This document shows, in pieces, positions 1-8,085 of a stretch of DNA of 64,000 nucleotides. This stretch comes from Rhizobiales bacterium 2SD. GTDB taxonomy: Bacteria; Pseudomonadota; Alphaproteobacteria; Rhizobiales; Beijerinckiaceae. A program made the position numbers and the translations under genes. The stretch is taken from assembly GCA_005502805.1 (NCBI GenBank), contig SCMY01000003.1:485202-549201 (forward strand), in the 5' to 3' direction. Within the stretch, counting starts at the first letter, position 1. Every line of letters begins with the position of its first letter. The notes below the pieces were generated by a model. It saw only the letters and a list, made by a program, of their open reading frames with translations. It searched no databases and was not told where the DNA came from.

Positions 1-428
1 CCAGCCTCCTTTTCGGAGAGGGCGAAGGCCGCGATCTTTTCGCCGCGCGCCACCGCCGGCAGGATGCGCGCCTTCATTTCCGCCGAACCGGCGACGCTGA
101 TCGAACCGGTGCCGAGCCCCTGCATGGCAAAGGCGAAATCAGCGAGCCCGTCGCGGGCGGCAAGGATTTCGCGGGCGAGGCAGAGCGTGCGCACGTCGAG
201 CGCCGCATGCAGTCCGCCGTAGTCGGCCGGAACGGCGGCCCTGAGGAAGCCGGCTTGCCCGAGCGCCTTCACCCGGGCGCGGCAGGCCTCGTCGACATCG
301 TCATGCGGCAGGTCGGGCAGGGTAGCGTCGGCCCACGCGGAGAGCCGCTCCGCGAAGTCGCGGTGATCGGCCTCGAAGAAGGGCCAGTCGAGCGTATCGC
401 CAAGAATGCTTGTGCCGAGCGGAGCCAT
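1..428 (-). CDS. acyl-CoA dehydrogenase, N-terminal part (runs off window)
   Basis: This is the first 142 codons of an acyl-CoA dehydrogenase family flavoprotein; the rest lies left of the window. The translation begins [20 protein letters not shown] and contains helices typical of the N-terminal domain. It also has the family segments AVPADYGG and [12 protein letters not shown], the latter lying in the FAD/substrate-binding region. The family oxidises acyl-CoA thioesters at C2-C3 and passes electrons to ETF. The start ATG lies two bases after the stop of the upstream crotonase gene (ATGA-like junction), so the two are probably co-translated. Clustering with a crotonase, an SDR and an aromatic acyl-CoA monooxygenase suggests a step in breakdown of ring-derived CoA thioesters. 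The exact substrate cannot be told from the sequence. Confidence 0.85.
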   Translation of the reverse strand, partial: MAPLGTSILGDTLDWPFFEADHRDFAERLSAWADATLPDLPHDDVDEACRARVKALGQAGFLRAAVPADYGGLHAALDVRTLCLAREILAARDGLADFAFAMQGLGTGSISVAGSAEMKARILPAVARGEKIAAFALSEKEA

Positions 429-429
429 C

Positions 430-1263
430 TCAGTTGCCCTCGAACACCGGTTTCCGCTTCTCGGCGAAGGCGTGATAGGCGCGGGCGAAATCCTCGGTCT
501 GCATGCACAGGGCCTGCGCCACCGCCTCGGCCTCGATCGCGGATTCGACCGACATCGCCCATTCCATTTCGAGCATGCGCTTGGTCATGGCATTGGCGAA
601 GGTCGGCCCGTCTGCGAGCTCGGCGGCGAGCGCCTGCGCTTCGCCAAGCACGCTCTCGCGGGCGATGAGCCGGTTGAGGAAGCCCCAGCGCTCGGCCTCC
701 TCGCCCTTCAGCACCCGGCCGGTATAGAGCAACTCCGCGGCGCGGCCCTGGCCGATGATGCGGGGCAGCATCGCGCAGGCGCCCATATCGCAGCCGGCGA
801 GGCCGACGCGGTTGAACAGGAAGGCGATCTTGGTCTCGGCCGTGCCGAGGCGCAGATCCGAAGCCATGGCGATGATGGCGCCGGCGCCGGCGCAGATGCC
901 GTCGATCGCGGCGATGATCGGCTGCGGGCAGGCGCGCATGGCCTTGACCAGCTCGCCGGTCATCCGGGTGAACTTCAAGAGGTCCTTGGTGTCCATCGCC
1001 ACCAGCGGTCCGATGATCTCGAAGACGTCGCCGCCCGAGGAGAAGTTGCCGCCGGCGCCGGTGACCACGATCGCCTTGACCGCTTCCTCCTTCTGCGCCG
1101 CCAGGAAGAAATCGGTGAGCTCGCGATAGCTCTCGAAGGTCAGCGGGTTCTTTTTCTCCGGCCGGTTCAGCGTCACCGTCGCGACCTTGCCGGCGACCGA
1201 GAGCTGGAAGTGCTGCGGCGTGAAGCCGGAGAGCGGCAGGGTGACAGGGTTGGCGCTGGTCAT
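430..1263 (-). CDS. enoyl-CoA hydratase/isomerase (crotonase) family protein
   Basis: A 277-residue cytoplasmic crotonase. The oxyanion-hole region is [14 protein letters not shown] (about residues 69-82), followed by [20 protein letters not shown]. By eye alignment to mitochondrial enoyl-CoA hydratase, the second catalytic glutamate is kept ([12 protein letters not shown]). The first one, in the PEILLG segment, falls on Asn (FNRVGL). The reaction may therefore not be a simple hydration, or may use a ring-derived substrate. The gene overlaps the MarR gene by four bases (ATGA) and abuts the acyl-CoA dehydrogenase, so SDR-marR-crotonase-dehydrogenase looks like one transcription unit. Its place beside the aminobenzoyl-CoA monooxygenase suggests action after ring opening or ring reduction. 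Confidence 0.85.
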   Translation of the reverse strand: MTSANPVTLPLSGFTPQHFQLSVAGKVATVTLNRPEKKNPLTFESYRELTDFFLAAQKEEAVKAIVVTGAGGNFSSGGDVFEIIGPLVAMDTKDLLKFTRMTGELVKAMRACPQPIIAAIDGICAGAGAIIAMASDLRLGTAETKIAFLFNRVGLAGCDMGACAMLPRIIGQGRAAELLYTGRVLKGEEAERWGFLNRLIARESVLGEAQALAAELADGPTFANAMTKRMLEMEWAMSVESAIEAEAVAQALCMQTEDFARAYHAFAEKRKPVFEGN

Positions 1264-1805
1264 TCGTTCTCTCCCGCCGCGGTCGGCGTGCCGTTCTGGC
1301 GGTTGCTGATGGCCTGGTGCAGCGAGGCCTTGACCCCGCCGAGCAGGCGGAAGAGCTGGCCGATCTCGGCCGGGCCGAGGCCAGCGAACAGCTCGGCGAT
1401 CCAGTCCTCATGGCGCTCGGCCATCGCCTTGAAGGCGCGCCGGCCCTGGGCGGTCAGCGTCAGCACCTGGACGCGCCGGTCCTGCGCCGCCGGGCGCTTG
1501 TCGACCAGCCCGTCGGCGAGCAGACCGGCGACGACTGCCGTGACGTTGCCGTTCGAGACCATCAGGCGCTGCGAGACCTCGCCGACGGTCATGCCGGTCG
1601 TCGATTTCTCCAGCTGGGCCATCAGGTCGAAGCGCGGCAGCGTCGTCTTGAACTCCTCGCGCAGACGGGTGCGGATCTCGCTCTCGATCAGGGTCGAGCA
1701 GGTCAGCATCCGCAGCCAGAGCCGAAGCTCGTCCTTGTGGTCGCCGGGGCGTTCGCTCGCCTTGGTCTCGCGGTCGAGCAGGGGTGCGGTGGACGGGATC
1801 TCCAT
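1260..1805 (-). CDS. MarR family transcriptional regulator
   Basis: A 181-residue MarR-type winged-helix protein. The core runs from about residue 28 to 165 and includes [20 protein letters not shown] (helices before the HTH), recognition segment [19 protein letters not shown] and the wing [19 protein letters not shown]. MarR proteins of aromatic catabolism usually repress their own cluster and release DNA when an aryl-CoA binds. The gene sits inside the catabolic run, 2 bases after the SDR stop and overlapping the crotonase by ATGA. Two similar AT-rich motifs at 2599-2614 and 2757-2772 are its likely operators. The ligand is inferred, not shown. Confidence 0.9.
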   Translation of the reverse strand: MEIPSTAPLLDRETKASERPGDHKDELRLWLRMLTCSTLIESEIRTRLREEFKTTLPRFDLMAQLEKSTTGMTVGEVSQRLMVSNGNVTAVVAGLLADGLVDKRPAAQDRRVQVLTLTAQGRRAFKAMAERHEDWIAELFAGLGPAEIGQLFRLLGGVKASLHQAISNRQNGTPTAAGENE

Positions 1806-1807
1806 GA

Positions 1808-2569
1808 TCAGAACTCCCCACCATTGATCAGGACGGACTGGCCGGTGATGCCGCGGCTCTGCGGCCCGCAGAGATTGACGACGGCGGCCGCGACTTCCTC
1901 CGGCGTGATCAGTCGGTGCTGCGGATTGTCCTTGGTCAGCTCCGCCAGCGCCTCTTCGCGGCTCTTGCCGGTCTTGGCCGCGATCGTCGTCAGGCTGCCG
2001 GCGACCATGTCGGTGTCGGTATAGCCCGGGCAGACCGCGTTGACGGTGACGCCGCTGCGCGCCGTCTCCAGGGCGAGCGAGCGCACCAGGCCGACGACCG
2101 CGTGCTTGGCGGCGACATAGGCCGAGACATAAGCATAACCGCGATGGCCCGCCGTCGAGGCGATCGCGATCAGCCGTCCCGAGCGGCGCTCGGTCATGCC
2201 GGGCAAAGCGGGCCGGAAGCAGTTCACCGTGCCGATCAGGTTGATCTCGACCATGCGCCGGAACAGCTCGGCATCGCTGCGCTGGAAGCTGGCGCTTTCG
2301 GCCGCGCCGGCATTGGCGACGACGATGTCGAAGGGCTGCCCCGCGGAGAGCCCGGCCATCGTCTCGCGCACAGCCGCCTCGTCGGTCACGTCGACGGCAT
2401 GAGCGGCGTCGGCCGCGCCGGCGAGCACCGCCTGTTGCAGGATGTCGTCATTGCGGCCGATGATCGAGACGCGGGCGCCGGCCTGGCGCAGAGCGGAGGC
2501 GATGGCGCGACCGATGCCGCGTCCGCCGCCGCTCACCAGGGCATGCTGTCCCGCCAGAGCCGATGCCAT
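1808..2569 (-). CDS. SDR family NAD(P)-dependent oxidoreductase
   Basis: A classical short-chain dehydrogenase of 253 residues. It has the cofactor motif SGGGRGIGRA near the N terminus, NAG in VVANAGAAES, catalytic Ser in IASTAG and the YxxxK pair in YVSAYVAAKHA. It ends in the usual GQSVLINGG segment. The start at 2569 (MASALAGQHALVSGG) was chosen because GGGAG lies 8 bases upstream; a longer frame upstream lacks homology and a ribosome site. It is the first gene of the minus-strand run and diverges from the monooxygenase gene. In this setting it probably acts as a hydroxyacyl-CoA or alicyclic-CoA dehydrogenase, which is an inference from context. Confidence 0.88.
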   Translation of the reverse strand: MASALAGQHALVSGGGRGIGRAIASALRQAGARVSIIGRNDDILQQAVLAGAADAAHAVDVTDEAAVRETMAGLSAGQPFDIVVANAGAAESASFQRSDAELFRRMVEINLIGTVNCFRPALPGMTERRSGRLIAIASTAGHRGYAYVSAYVAAKHAVVGLVRSLALETARSGVTVNAVCPGYTDTDMVAGSLTTIAAKTGKSREEALAELTKDNPQHRLITPEEVAAAVVNLCGPQSRGITGQSVLINGGEF

Positions 2570-2598
2570 GCCGTTCTCTCCCTCTTGAGGAACAATAT

Positions 2599-2614
2599 AT
2601 TTTAGGTCTGAAAC
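2599..2614. promoter_or_regulatory. candidate MarR operator, SDR side
   Basis: The motif ATTTTAGGTCTGAAAC is followed by ATTTTGC. It closely matches the stronger copy at 2757-2772, is AT-rich in a GC-rich setting, and sits just upstream of the SDR start. Its second arm is degenerate. Assignment to the neighbouring MarR protein is inferred from position. Confidence 0.45.
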
Positions 2615-2756
2615 ATTTTGCAAGGGGCGAGGGGAGAGTTGCGTGCCGGCGCTTAATCGTACGAAATGCCAGAGTGTTATGCGGATTTATGTCGAACTGC
2701 GCTCGCATGGGCAGCAGCTCGGCGCCAACTTCAGATCGGAGGCTTGAGCCAAAATT

Positions 2757-2772
2757 ATTTTAGGTTTAAAAT
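2757..2772. promoter_or_regulatory. candidate MarR operator, monooxygenase side
   Basis: ATTTTAGGTTTAAAAT is a perfect inverted repeat with 6-bp arms and a 4-bp spacer. It lies 26 bases before the monooxygenase start and is followed by GATTTTGCGAG, which matches the copy at 2599. Two related sites, one beside each divergent start, fit joint repression by the MarR protein encoded in the cluster. Confidence 0.55.
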
Positions 2773-2797
2773 GATTTTGCGAGCCAAGGAGGGTGTC

Positions 2798-5152
2798 ATG
2801 CGCATTGCGGTGGTGGGCGGCGGGCCGGCAGGCCTCTATTACGCGGCGCTGATGAAGCGGGACTGGCCCGAGCTCGACGTTACCGTTTTCGAGCGCAACC
2901 GCCCCGACGACACCTTCGGCTTCGGCGTCGTCTTCTCCGACCAGACGCTTGACCTGTTCAAGGCGGCCGACCTGCCGAGCTACGAGGCGATCGTTCGCAG
3001 CTTCGCCTATTGGGACGATATCGAGATCCATTTCAAAGGCACTGTCCGCCGCGTGCCGGGCAACGGCTTCTGCGGCTGCTCGCGCCGCACGTTGCTGATG
3101 CTGCTGCAGGAGCGGGCGCGCCAGGTCGGCGTCAAGCTGGTCTTCTCGCAGGAGATCGAGGATGTCGCGGCGCTGAAGCGCGACTACGATCTCGTGGTCG
3201 CCGCCGATGGCATCAACAGCCGCATCCGCGAGGGCGACCGCGAGCGCTTCGCCCCGCAGGTCGATCTCCGTCCGAACCGCTTCGTCTGGATGGGCTCGAC
3301 CCGGCCCTTCGACGCCTTTACCTTCTTCTTCAAGCAGACCGAGCATGGCGTCTTCATCGCCCATTGCTACCAGTACGAGCCGGGCCAATCGACCTGGGTG
3401 CTGGAGACGGACCCTGCGACCTTCGCCCGCGCCGGGTTGGAAGGCCTGGACGAGGCCGGCACAGCCGCCTTCCTGGAGCAGGTCTTCGCCGAGGAGTTGC
3501 AGGGCCACAGGCTGATCACCAACCGCTCGCTCTGGCGGCAATTCCCGATGATCCGCTGCCGCAACTGGGTGGTCGACAATGTCGTGCTGCTCGGCGACGC
3601 CAAGGCGACGGCGCATTTCTCGATCGGTTCCGGCACCAAGCTCGCCATGGAGGATGCGATCGCGCTGCATCGCGCCTTCCATCGCGCCGGGCTCGACGTC
3701 AAGGCGGCGCTGGCCGGCTTCGAGACCGGACGGCGCGAGGAGGTCGAGAAGACCCAGCATGCCGCTGACGTCTCGCTGGTCTGGTTCGAGCAGCTCGAGC
3801 GCTTCTGGGATTTCGAGCCGCTGCGCTTCGCCTTCGGCCTGATGACCCGCTCCAAGGCGATCACCTACGACAACCTCGCTCTGCGTGCGCCGGACTTCGT
3901 CGCGGCGATCGACAGGCTGGTCGCCGACGATCTCGGCGCCGATCAGGCGACGCGTCGCGACGGCACGCCGGTGCCGCCGGCCTTCCAGCCCTTCTCTTTG
4001 CGCGAGATGAAGGTGGCGAACCGCTTCGTCGTCTCGCCGATGTGCCAGTATTCGGCTGAGGATGGCCTGCCGGGCGACTGGCACCTGATGCACTACGGCG
4101 CTCGCGCCATCGGCGGGGCAGGGCTGGTCTTCACCGAGATGACCTGCGTCTCGGCCGATGCCCGTATCACCCCCGGCTGCACGGGCCTCTATAATGATGC
4201 GCAGGAAGCGGCCTGGAAGCGCATCGTCGACTTCGTCCACGCCAACTCGGCCGCGAAGATCTGCCTGCAGCTCGGCCATGCTGGCCGCAAGGGCGCGAGC
4301 AAGCTGATGTGGGACGGCATGGATCGGCCGCTCACCGAGGGCGCCTGGCCGATCGTCTCGGCCTCGCCCTTGCCCTACTATCCGGAGAGCCAAATTCCGC
4401 GCGAGATGACCCGCGCCGACATGGACCGGGTCAAGGCCGATTTCGTCGCGGCGGCGGAACGCGGCCTGCGCGCCGGATTCGACATGCTCGAACTGCACTG
4501 CGCCCATGGCTACCTGCTCGCGAGCTTCCTCTCGCCGCTGACCAACCAGCGCACGGACGAGTATGGCGGCTCGCTCGAAAACCGCCTGCGCTTCCCGCTC
4601 GAAGTCTTTGCCGCGCTTCGGCAGGCATGGCCGGCCGACAAGCCGATGTCGGTGCGCATCTCGGCGACGGACTGGCAGGAGGGCGGCATCAGCGCCGCGG
4701 ATTCGGTCACGATCTCCGAGACCTTTGCGCAGGCAGGTTGCGACCTCGTCGACGTCTCGACCGGGCAGACCACGCCGCGGGCCCGCCCGCTCTATGGCCG
4801 CATGTTCCAGACCCCGTTCGCCGACCGCATCCGCAACGAGGCCGGCGTCGCGACCATGTGCGTCGGCGCCATCACCTCGGCCGACCAGGCCAACACCATC
4901 GTCGCCGCCGGCCGCGCCGATCTCGTCGCGCTCGGCCGCCCGCATCTCGCCGATCCGTCCTTCGTGCTCAGGGCCGCGGCCTGGTACGGCGCCGACGTCG
5001 CCCAGCCGGTGCAGTACCAGCCCGGCAAGGACCAGCTCATGCGCAACACGCCGCGCGAGCGGGAAGAGCTCCAGGATCTGAAGCTCAAGGCCAAGCCGAG
5101 CCGCCATGGCGGCGCGCCGACGGCTCCGGTTGCGCGGGCGGCGGAAAAGTAA
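2798..5152 (+). CDS. bifunctional aryl-CoA monooxygenase / old-yellow-enzyme reductase (anthraniloyl-CoA monooxygenase or salicylyl-CoA 5-hydroxylase type)
   Basis: A 784-residue two-domain flavoenzyme. Residues 1 to about 385 form a class A flavin hydroxylase with dinucleotide motif [14 protein letters not shown] at the N terminus and FAD motif [17 protein letters not shown]. Residues about 400-770 form an old-yellow-enzyme domain with [37 protein letters not shown] and [14 protein letters not shown]. This arrangement is known from 2-aminobenzoyl-CoA monooxygenase/reductase, which hydroxylates and then reduces the ring; close homologues are annotated as salicylyl-CoA 5-hydroxylase. The start at 2798 has AAGGAGG five bases upstream. 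It diverges from the SDR-MarR-crotonase-dehydrogenase run. A CoA ligase would be expected just outside the window. Which aryl-CoA is used cannot be decided here. Confidence 0.88.
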   Translation: MRIAVVGGGPAGLYYAALMKRDWPELDVTVFERNRPDDTFGFGVVFSDQTLDLFKAADLPSYEAIVRSFAYWDDIEIHFKGTVRRVPGNGFCGCSRRTLLMLLQERARQVGVKLVFSQEIEDVAALKRDYDLVVAADGINSRIREGDRERFAPQVDLRPNRFVWMGSTRPFDAFTFFFKQTEHGVFIAHCYQYEPGQSTWVLETDPATFARAGLEGLDEAGTAAFLEQVFAEELQGHRLITNRSLWRQFPMIRCRNWVVDNVVLLGDAKATAHFSIGSGTKLAMEDAIALHRAFHRAGLDVKAALAGFETGRREEVEKTQHAADVSLVWFEQLERFWDFEPLRFAFGLMTRSKAITYDNLALRAPDFVAAIDRLVADDLGADQATRRDGTPVPPAFQPFSLREMKVANRFVVSPMCQYSAEDGLPGDWHLMHYGARAIGGAGLVFTEMTCVSADARITPGCTGLYNDAQEAAWKRIVDFVHANSAAKICLQLGHAGRKGASKLMWDGMDRPLTEGAWPIVSASPLPYYPESQIPREMTRADMDRVKADFVAAAERGLRAGFDMLELHCAHGYLLASFLSPLTNQRTDEYGGSLENRLRFPLEVFAALRQAWPADKPMSVRISATDWQEGGISAADSVTISETFAQAGCDLVDVSTGQTTPRARPLYGRMFQTPFADRIRNEAGVATMCVGAITSADQANTIVAAGRADLVALGRPHLADPSFVLRAAAWYGADVAQPVQYQPGKDQLMRNTPREREELQDLKLKAKPSRHGGAPTAPVARAAEK

Positions 5153-5159
5153 CCAAACA

Positions 5160-5203
5160 TCATTCCGGCCGGAGCTGCGCCGCTAGCGGCTTGTCCGGAA
5201 TGA
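5160..5203. repeat. short copy of palindromic intergenic repeat (TCATTCCGG...CCGGAATGA)
   Basis: An inverted repeat with outer arms TCATTCCGG and CCGGAATGA encloses GGAGCTGCGCCGC...GCGGCTTGT. The same outer arms and inner GCAGCTCCGGA / GACAAGC blocks recur at 28052-28157 and 30676-30772, in the opposite orientation there. It lies directly after the monooxygenase stop codon. Confidence 0.8.
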
Positions 5204-5336
5204 CAGTCGAGGGAGAAATATTGCAATTGTGCAATTTATGATTGGACGAGCGCCGTCTTTATGGCGTTCACGCAACGATTATCTTGGTGGCAACGCAAGC
5301 GCCTCGCGAGGTGAGGCGCAACCAAGGGGTCCAATC

Positions 5337-6287
5337 ATGCAGCTCACCGGCATCCACCACGTCACCGCCATCACCGCCCAGGCAGCCCAGAACCGGCGCT
5401 TCTATGTCGAGACGCTCGGCCTGCGCCTGGTCAAGAAGACGGTGAACCAGGACGACACCTCCGCCTACCACCTGTTCTACGCCGACGGCGCCGGCTCACC
5501 CGGAACCGACCTGACCTTTTTCGACTGGCCGACTGCTCCGGCCAGGCGCGGCACCCATTCGATCACCCGCACCTCGCTCAGGGTCGCAAGCGAAGCCTCG
5601 CTCGACTTCTGGCGCGAGCGTCTGACGGCCGCTGGCGTCGCGGTCTCCGACACGCGCCTGCTCAACGGCCGCGCTGCGCTTGATTTCGAGGACCCGGAGG
5701 GTCAGCGCCTGACGCTTGTCGTCGATGGCGGCACGATTCCCTTCGTCGCCTGGGAGAAGAGCCCGGTTCCGGCCGAGCATCAGATCCGCGGCCTCGGGCC
5801 GGTGACGATCTCGGTTCCGCAGATCGAGCGGACCGAGCTGGTCCTGACCAAGCTGCTCGGGCTGGAGCGGATCGCCGACTATCGCGATGCGGCCCACGCC
5901 GGCGGAGACATCCACGTCTTCCGGGTCGGCGAGGGCGGTCCGGCCGCCGAGCTCAATGTCGCGGTCGAGCCCGGTCTTGCTCCGGCGCGCGAAGGCGCTG
6001 GCGGTGTCCACCACCTGGCTCTGCGCACGCCGAGCTTCGGCGAGTACGACGCCTGGGCCGAGCGGCTGCGCGCTTCCGGCTATCCCAATAGCGGGCCGGT
6101 CGATCGCTTCTATTTCCGCTCGCTCTATCTGCGCGAGCCGAACGGGGTGCTGATCGAGATCGCCAGCGACGGGCCGGGCTTCGCCACCGACGAGCCTTTC
6201 GAGACGATGGGCGAGGGGCTGTCGCTGCCGCCTTTCCTGGAGTCGAAGCGGGCGGCGATCGAGGCTGGGCTGAAGCCTCTGGCCTGA
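5337..6287 (+). CDS. VOC family ring-cleaving dioxygenase
   Basis: A 316-residue protein with two vicinal-oxygen-chelate modules, the normal size for MhqA/MhqO-like ring-cleaving dioxygenases. Likely Fe(II) ligands are the His in GIHHVTAITA at the N terminus, the His in GGVHHLALRT (about residue 224) and the Glu in GVLIEIASDGPG (about residue 270). Family members cleave hydroquinone- or catechol-type rings, and some act in quinone stress. The start at 5337 is where homology begins; the ribosome site is weak (AAGGGG about 9 bases upstream). TTGCAATTGTGCAA at 5221-5234 is a small inverted repeat that might be an operator. The neighbouring aryl-CoA locus hints at aromatic metabolism, but the gene is transcribed separately. 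Confidence 0.85.
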   Translation: MQLTGIHHVTAITAQAAQNRRFYVETLGLRLVKKTVNQDDTSAYHLFYADGAGSPGTDLTFFDWPTAPARRGTHSITRTSLRVASEASLDFWRERLTAAGVAVSDTRLLNGRAALDFEDPEGQRLTLVVDGGTIPFVAWEKSPVPAEHQIRGLGPVTISVPQIERTELVLTKLLGLERIADYRDAAHAGGDIHVFRVGEGGPAAELNVAVEPGLAPAREGAGGVHHLALRTPSFGEYDAWAERLRASGYPNSGPVDRFYFRSLYLREPNGVLIEIASDGPGFATDEPFETMGEGLSLPPFLESKRAAIEAGLKPLA

Positions 6288-6308
6288 CGAGATCCGGCCT
6301 ATGAAAAC

Positions 6309-6335
6309 GCGCTGCGGCCATCCCGGCCGCAGCGC
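6309..6335 (+). terminator. strong hairpin after dioxygenase gene
   Basis: GCGCTGCGGCC and GGCCGCAGCGC form an 11-bp perfect stem with a 5-base loop, 21 bases after the dioxygenase stop. No T-run follows, so it may be a weak intrinsic or rho-assisted terminator. Confidence 0.5.
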
Positions 6336-6532
6336 AAACGACTTCGCCTAAATTTGTTTTGATTCATCGGGAATTAACCAAGCAGGGGCTGAATGGGCCT
6401 TGTGAGGTTGGGGCCTCCCGAGACTGACGAACAGGCCGCTGCGGTCTGCCCAGCATGCGATCGAGCTGGCTGGCGACGAGTAGGGCGCTGCGCCTGAGCG
6501 GGGTGCATCCAAGGTGTCCCGAGGCGTTGCGT

Positions 6533-7666
6533 ATGCGTAGCTCGAACCAGTTCGCCGGTTATTCCTATAGCCTGAAGCGCCGGCGCGGCAGCCCGTTCGC
6601 GCGTCTTGGCGTTCTTGTGGCTGTTGCCGCCAGCGCGATGGCTGGTGTGTCGGTTTGGTCAAACAGGCAGGCCGAGCAGGCGGCGGCCACGCCATCGCCG
6701 GCCCAGAGGCACGCACTGGCGCATCCAGCCTCAGCCCACAGCGCGACGCCAGTGCTCCGCCCTGGCTATGTCGTTGGCTATGTCGCGCAGTCCTTCGCCG
6801 ACAGCGCGCCGCTCTCCGGTCGGTTCCAGTCCGCGATGCCGACACAGGTTGCGAGGGTGGTCGATCCCGAGACCACCGGCTCGATCACTCCGTCCGAGCC
6901 AACCGGTTCGAGCCTCGCGACGACCACGGTCGCCGTCCAACCCGCCACGACCGAGCCACCACGGATCGCCCTGATCGCGCCGCGCCCTGTCCCGCGCCCG
7001 TCCGACCTCAAGCTGCCGACGCCGCCCGAGCCGCGCGTCGCGGCTCGCGCGACCACGCGCCAGGGCAAGGACGTCGTCGCCAAGGCCGAACCTGCGCCCG
7101 ACAACCGCAACTTCTTCGAGAAGCTCTTCGGCGTGAACGCGAATGCGCCGCAGTCTTCCGGCGAGCGCCTCGCCTATGCCGCGCCGCAGGACGATATCAC
7201 CCAACGCAGCGGCCGCGGCAGTGGCCTGACCGTCGCCCCGGCGCCGATGCCCGTGCCGATGTCGTCGGCGACGCCCGCCGCCAGCGGCAAGACCGCAGTC
7301 TACGACATCAGTGCCCGCGTGGTTTACCTGCCCAATGGCGAGCGGCTGGAGGCCAATTCCGGCTTCGGCGAGATGATGAACGATCTTCGCTACGTCCATG
7401 TCCGCATGAAGGGGCCGACACCGCCGCATGTCTACAATCTGACCGAGCGCGAGGCGCTGTTCCACGGCGTGCGCGCGATCCGCATGCATCCGGTCGGCGG
7501 CAGCGGCAAGATTTTCGGACGCGCCGGCCTGCTGGTGCACAACTACCTGCTCGGCCCGCGCGGCGATTCGAATGGCTGCGTCTCGGTCAAGGACTATGAC
7601 CGCTTCCTGCAGTCCTTCCTGCGCGGCGAGATCAAGCAACTGGTCGTCGTGGGCGGGCGGGGCTGA
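6533..7666 (+). CDS. DUF2778 (Tlde1-like) domain protein, predicted periplasmic L,D-transpeptidase-like enzyme
   Basis: A 377-residue protein. It has a basic N terminus (YSLKRRRGSPFARLG), one hydrophobic segment (LGVLVAVAASAMAGVSVW), then a long Pro/Ala/Thr-rich linker of about 200 residues. The C-terminal DUF2778 domain covers about residues 250-375. The domain holds the putative catalytic pattern His...SxGC in LVHNYLLGPRGDSNGCVSV. Members of this family resemble L,D-transpeptidases and act on peptidoglycan; the Tlde1 toxins belong here. With a membrane anchor and no visible immunity gene or secretion genes nearby, a housekeeping cell-wall role is more likely than a toxin. The start at 6533 is preferred to one at 6455 because it directly precedes the conserved basic/membrane segment. 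Confidence 0.75.
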   Translation: MRSSNQFAGYSYSLKRRRGSPFARLGVLVAVAASAMAGVSVWSNRQAEQAAATPSPAQRHALAHPASAHSATPVLRPGYVVGYVAQSFADSAPLSGRFQSAMPTQVARVVDPETTGSITPSEPTGSSLATTTVAVQPATTEPPRIALIAPRPVPRPSDLKLPTPPEPRVAARATTRQGKDVVAKAEPAPDNRNFFEKLFGVNANAPQSSGERLAYAAPQDDITQRSGRGSGLTVAPAPMPVPMSSATPAASGKTAVYDISARVVYLPNGERLEANSGFGEMMNDLRYVHVRMKGPTPPHVYNLTEREALFHGVRAIRMHPVGGSGKIFGRAGLLVHNYLLGPRGDSNGCVSVKDYDRFLQSFLRGEIKQLVVVGGRG

Positions 7667-7715
7667 ACGCCCTGCCGGCCTTGCGCCGATGGAGCGCGGC
7701 TGCTCTGATCGGCGG

Positions 7716-7991
7716 ATGACGAGACCGGCCCATCTTGCGACATACCTGCTGGCGTTTGCCGCGCTAGCGCTGCCCCTGGCGGTGGCCGCTCCGGCCGCCG
7801 CCGAAGTCCGTTTCGGCAACAATGTCCGCATCGGCGGACACGATGCCTCGAACCAGCGCTTCGACCGCAGAAACCGCGGCGTCTACCACATCTACGAAGG
7901 TCGGCCGCGCAATCCCGGCTGCAGCTGGCGCTCGGATGGCAGGGGCGGGCGGGTCAAGGTCTGCCACCTGCAGCGCATCAGGCGGCGCTGA
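7716..7991 (+). CDS. small secreted protein of unknown function
   Basis: 91 residues with a clear Sec signal peptide (TYLLAFAALALPLAVAAPAAA, cleavage likely at AAA-EV) and a basic mature part of about 60 residues. The mature part carries two cysteines (NPGCSW, VKVCHLQ) that could form one disulfide, and it ends in RIRRR. No family was recognised. It lies 49 bases after the DUF2778 gene on the same strand and ahead of a shared terminator, so the two may be co-transcribed. Confidence 0.7.
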   Translation: MTRPAHLATYLLAFAALALPLAVAAPAAAEVRFGNNVRIGGHDASNQRFDRRNRGVYHIYEGRPRNPGCSWRSDGRGGRVKVCHLQRIRRR

Positions 7992-8002
7992 CGAACAAAA
8001 AA

Positions 8003-8030
8003 GGGGCCAGCGTGCAGCTGGCCCCTTTTT
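8003..8030. terminator. bidirectional intrinsic terminator
   Basis: GGGGCCAGC/GCTGGCCCC form a 9-bp stem with loop GTGCA. TTTTT follows on the plus strand and AAAAAA precedes it, so it also works from the minus strand. It separates the small secreted protein gene from the convergent chemoreceptor gene. Confidence 0.9.
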
Positions 8031-8085
8031 CAATTCGGTTGACGGACAGGGCCGAGAAATGATCGCCGGCCACGGTCGATCAATC

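Noticed and set aside
2687..5107. 806-codon open frame antisense to the monooxygenase
   Set aside because: High-G+C codon structure leaves the opposite strand open; no ribosome site, low-complexity residues, and the plus-strand frame has clear enzyme motifs.
6533..7666. Secreted Tlde1-type toxin
   Set aside because: The DUF2778 protein has a membrane anchor and long linker, and no immunity or type VI genes lie nearby.
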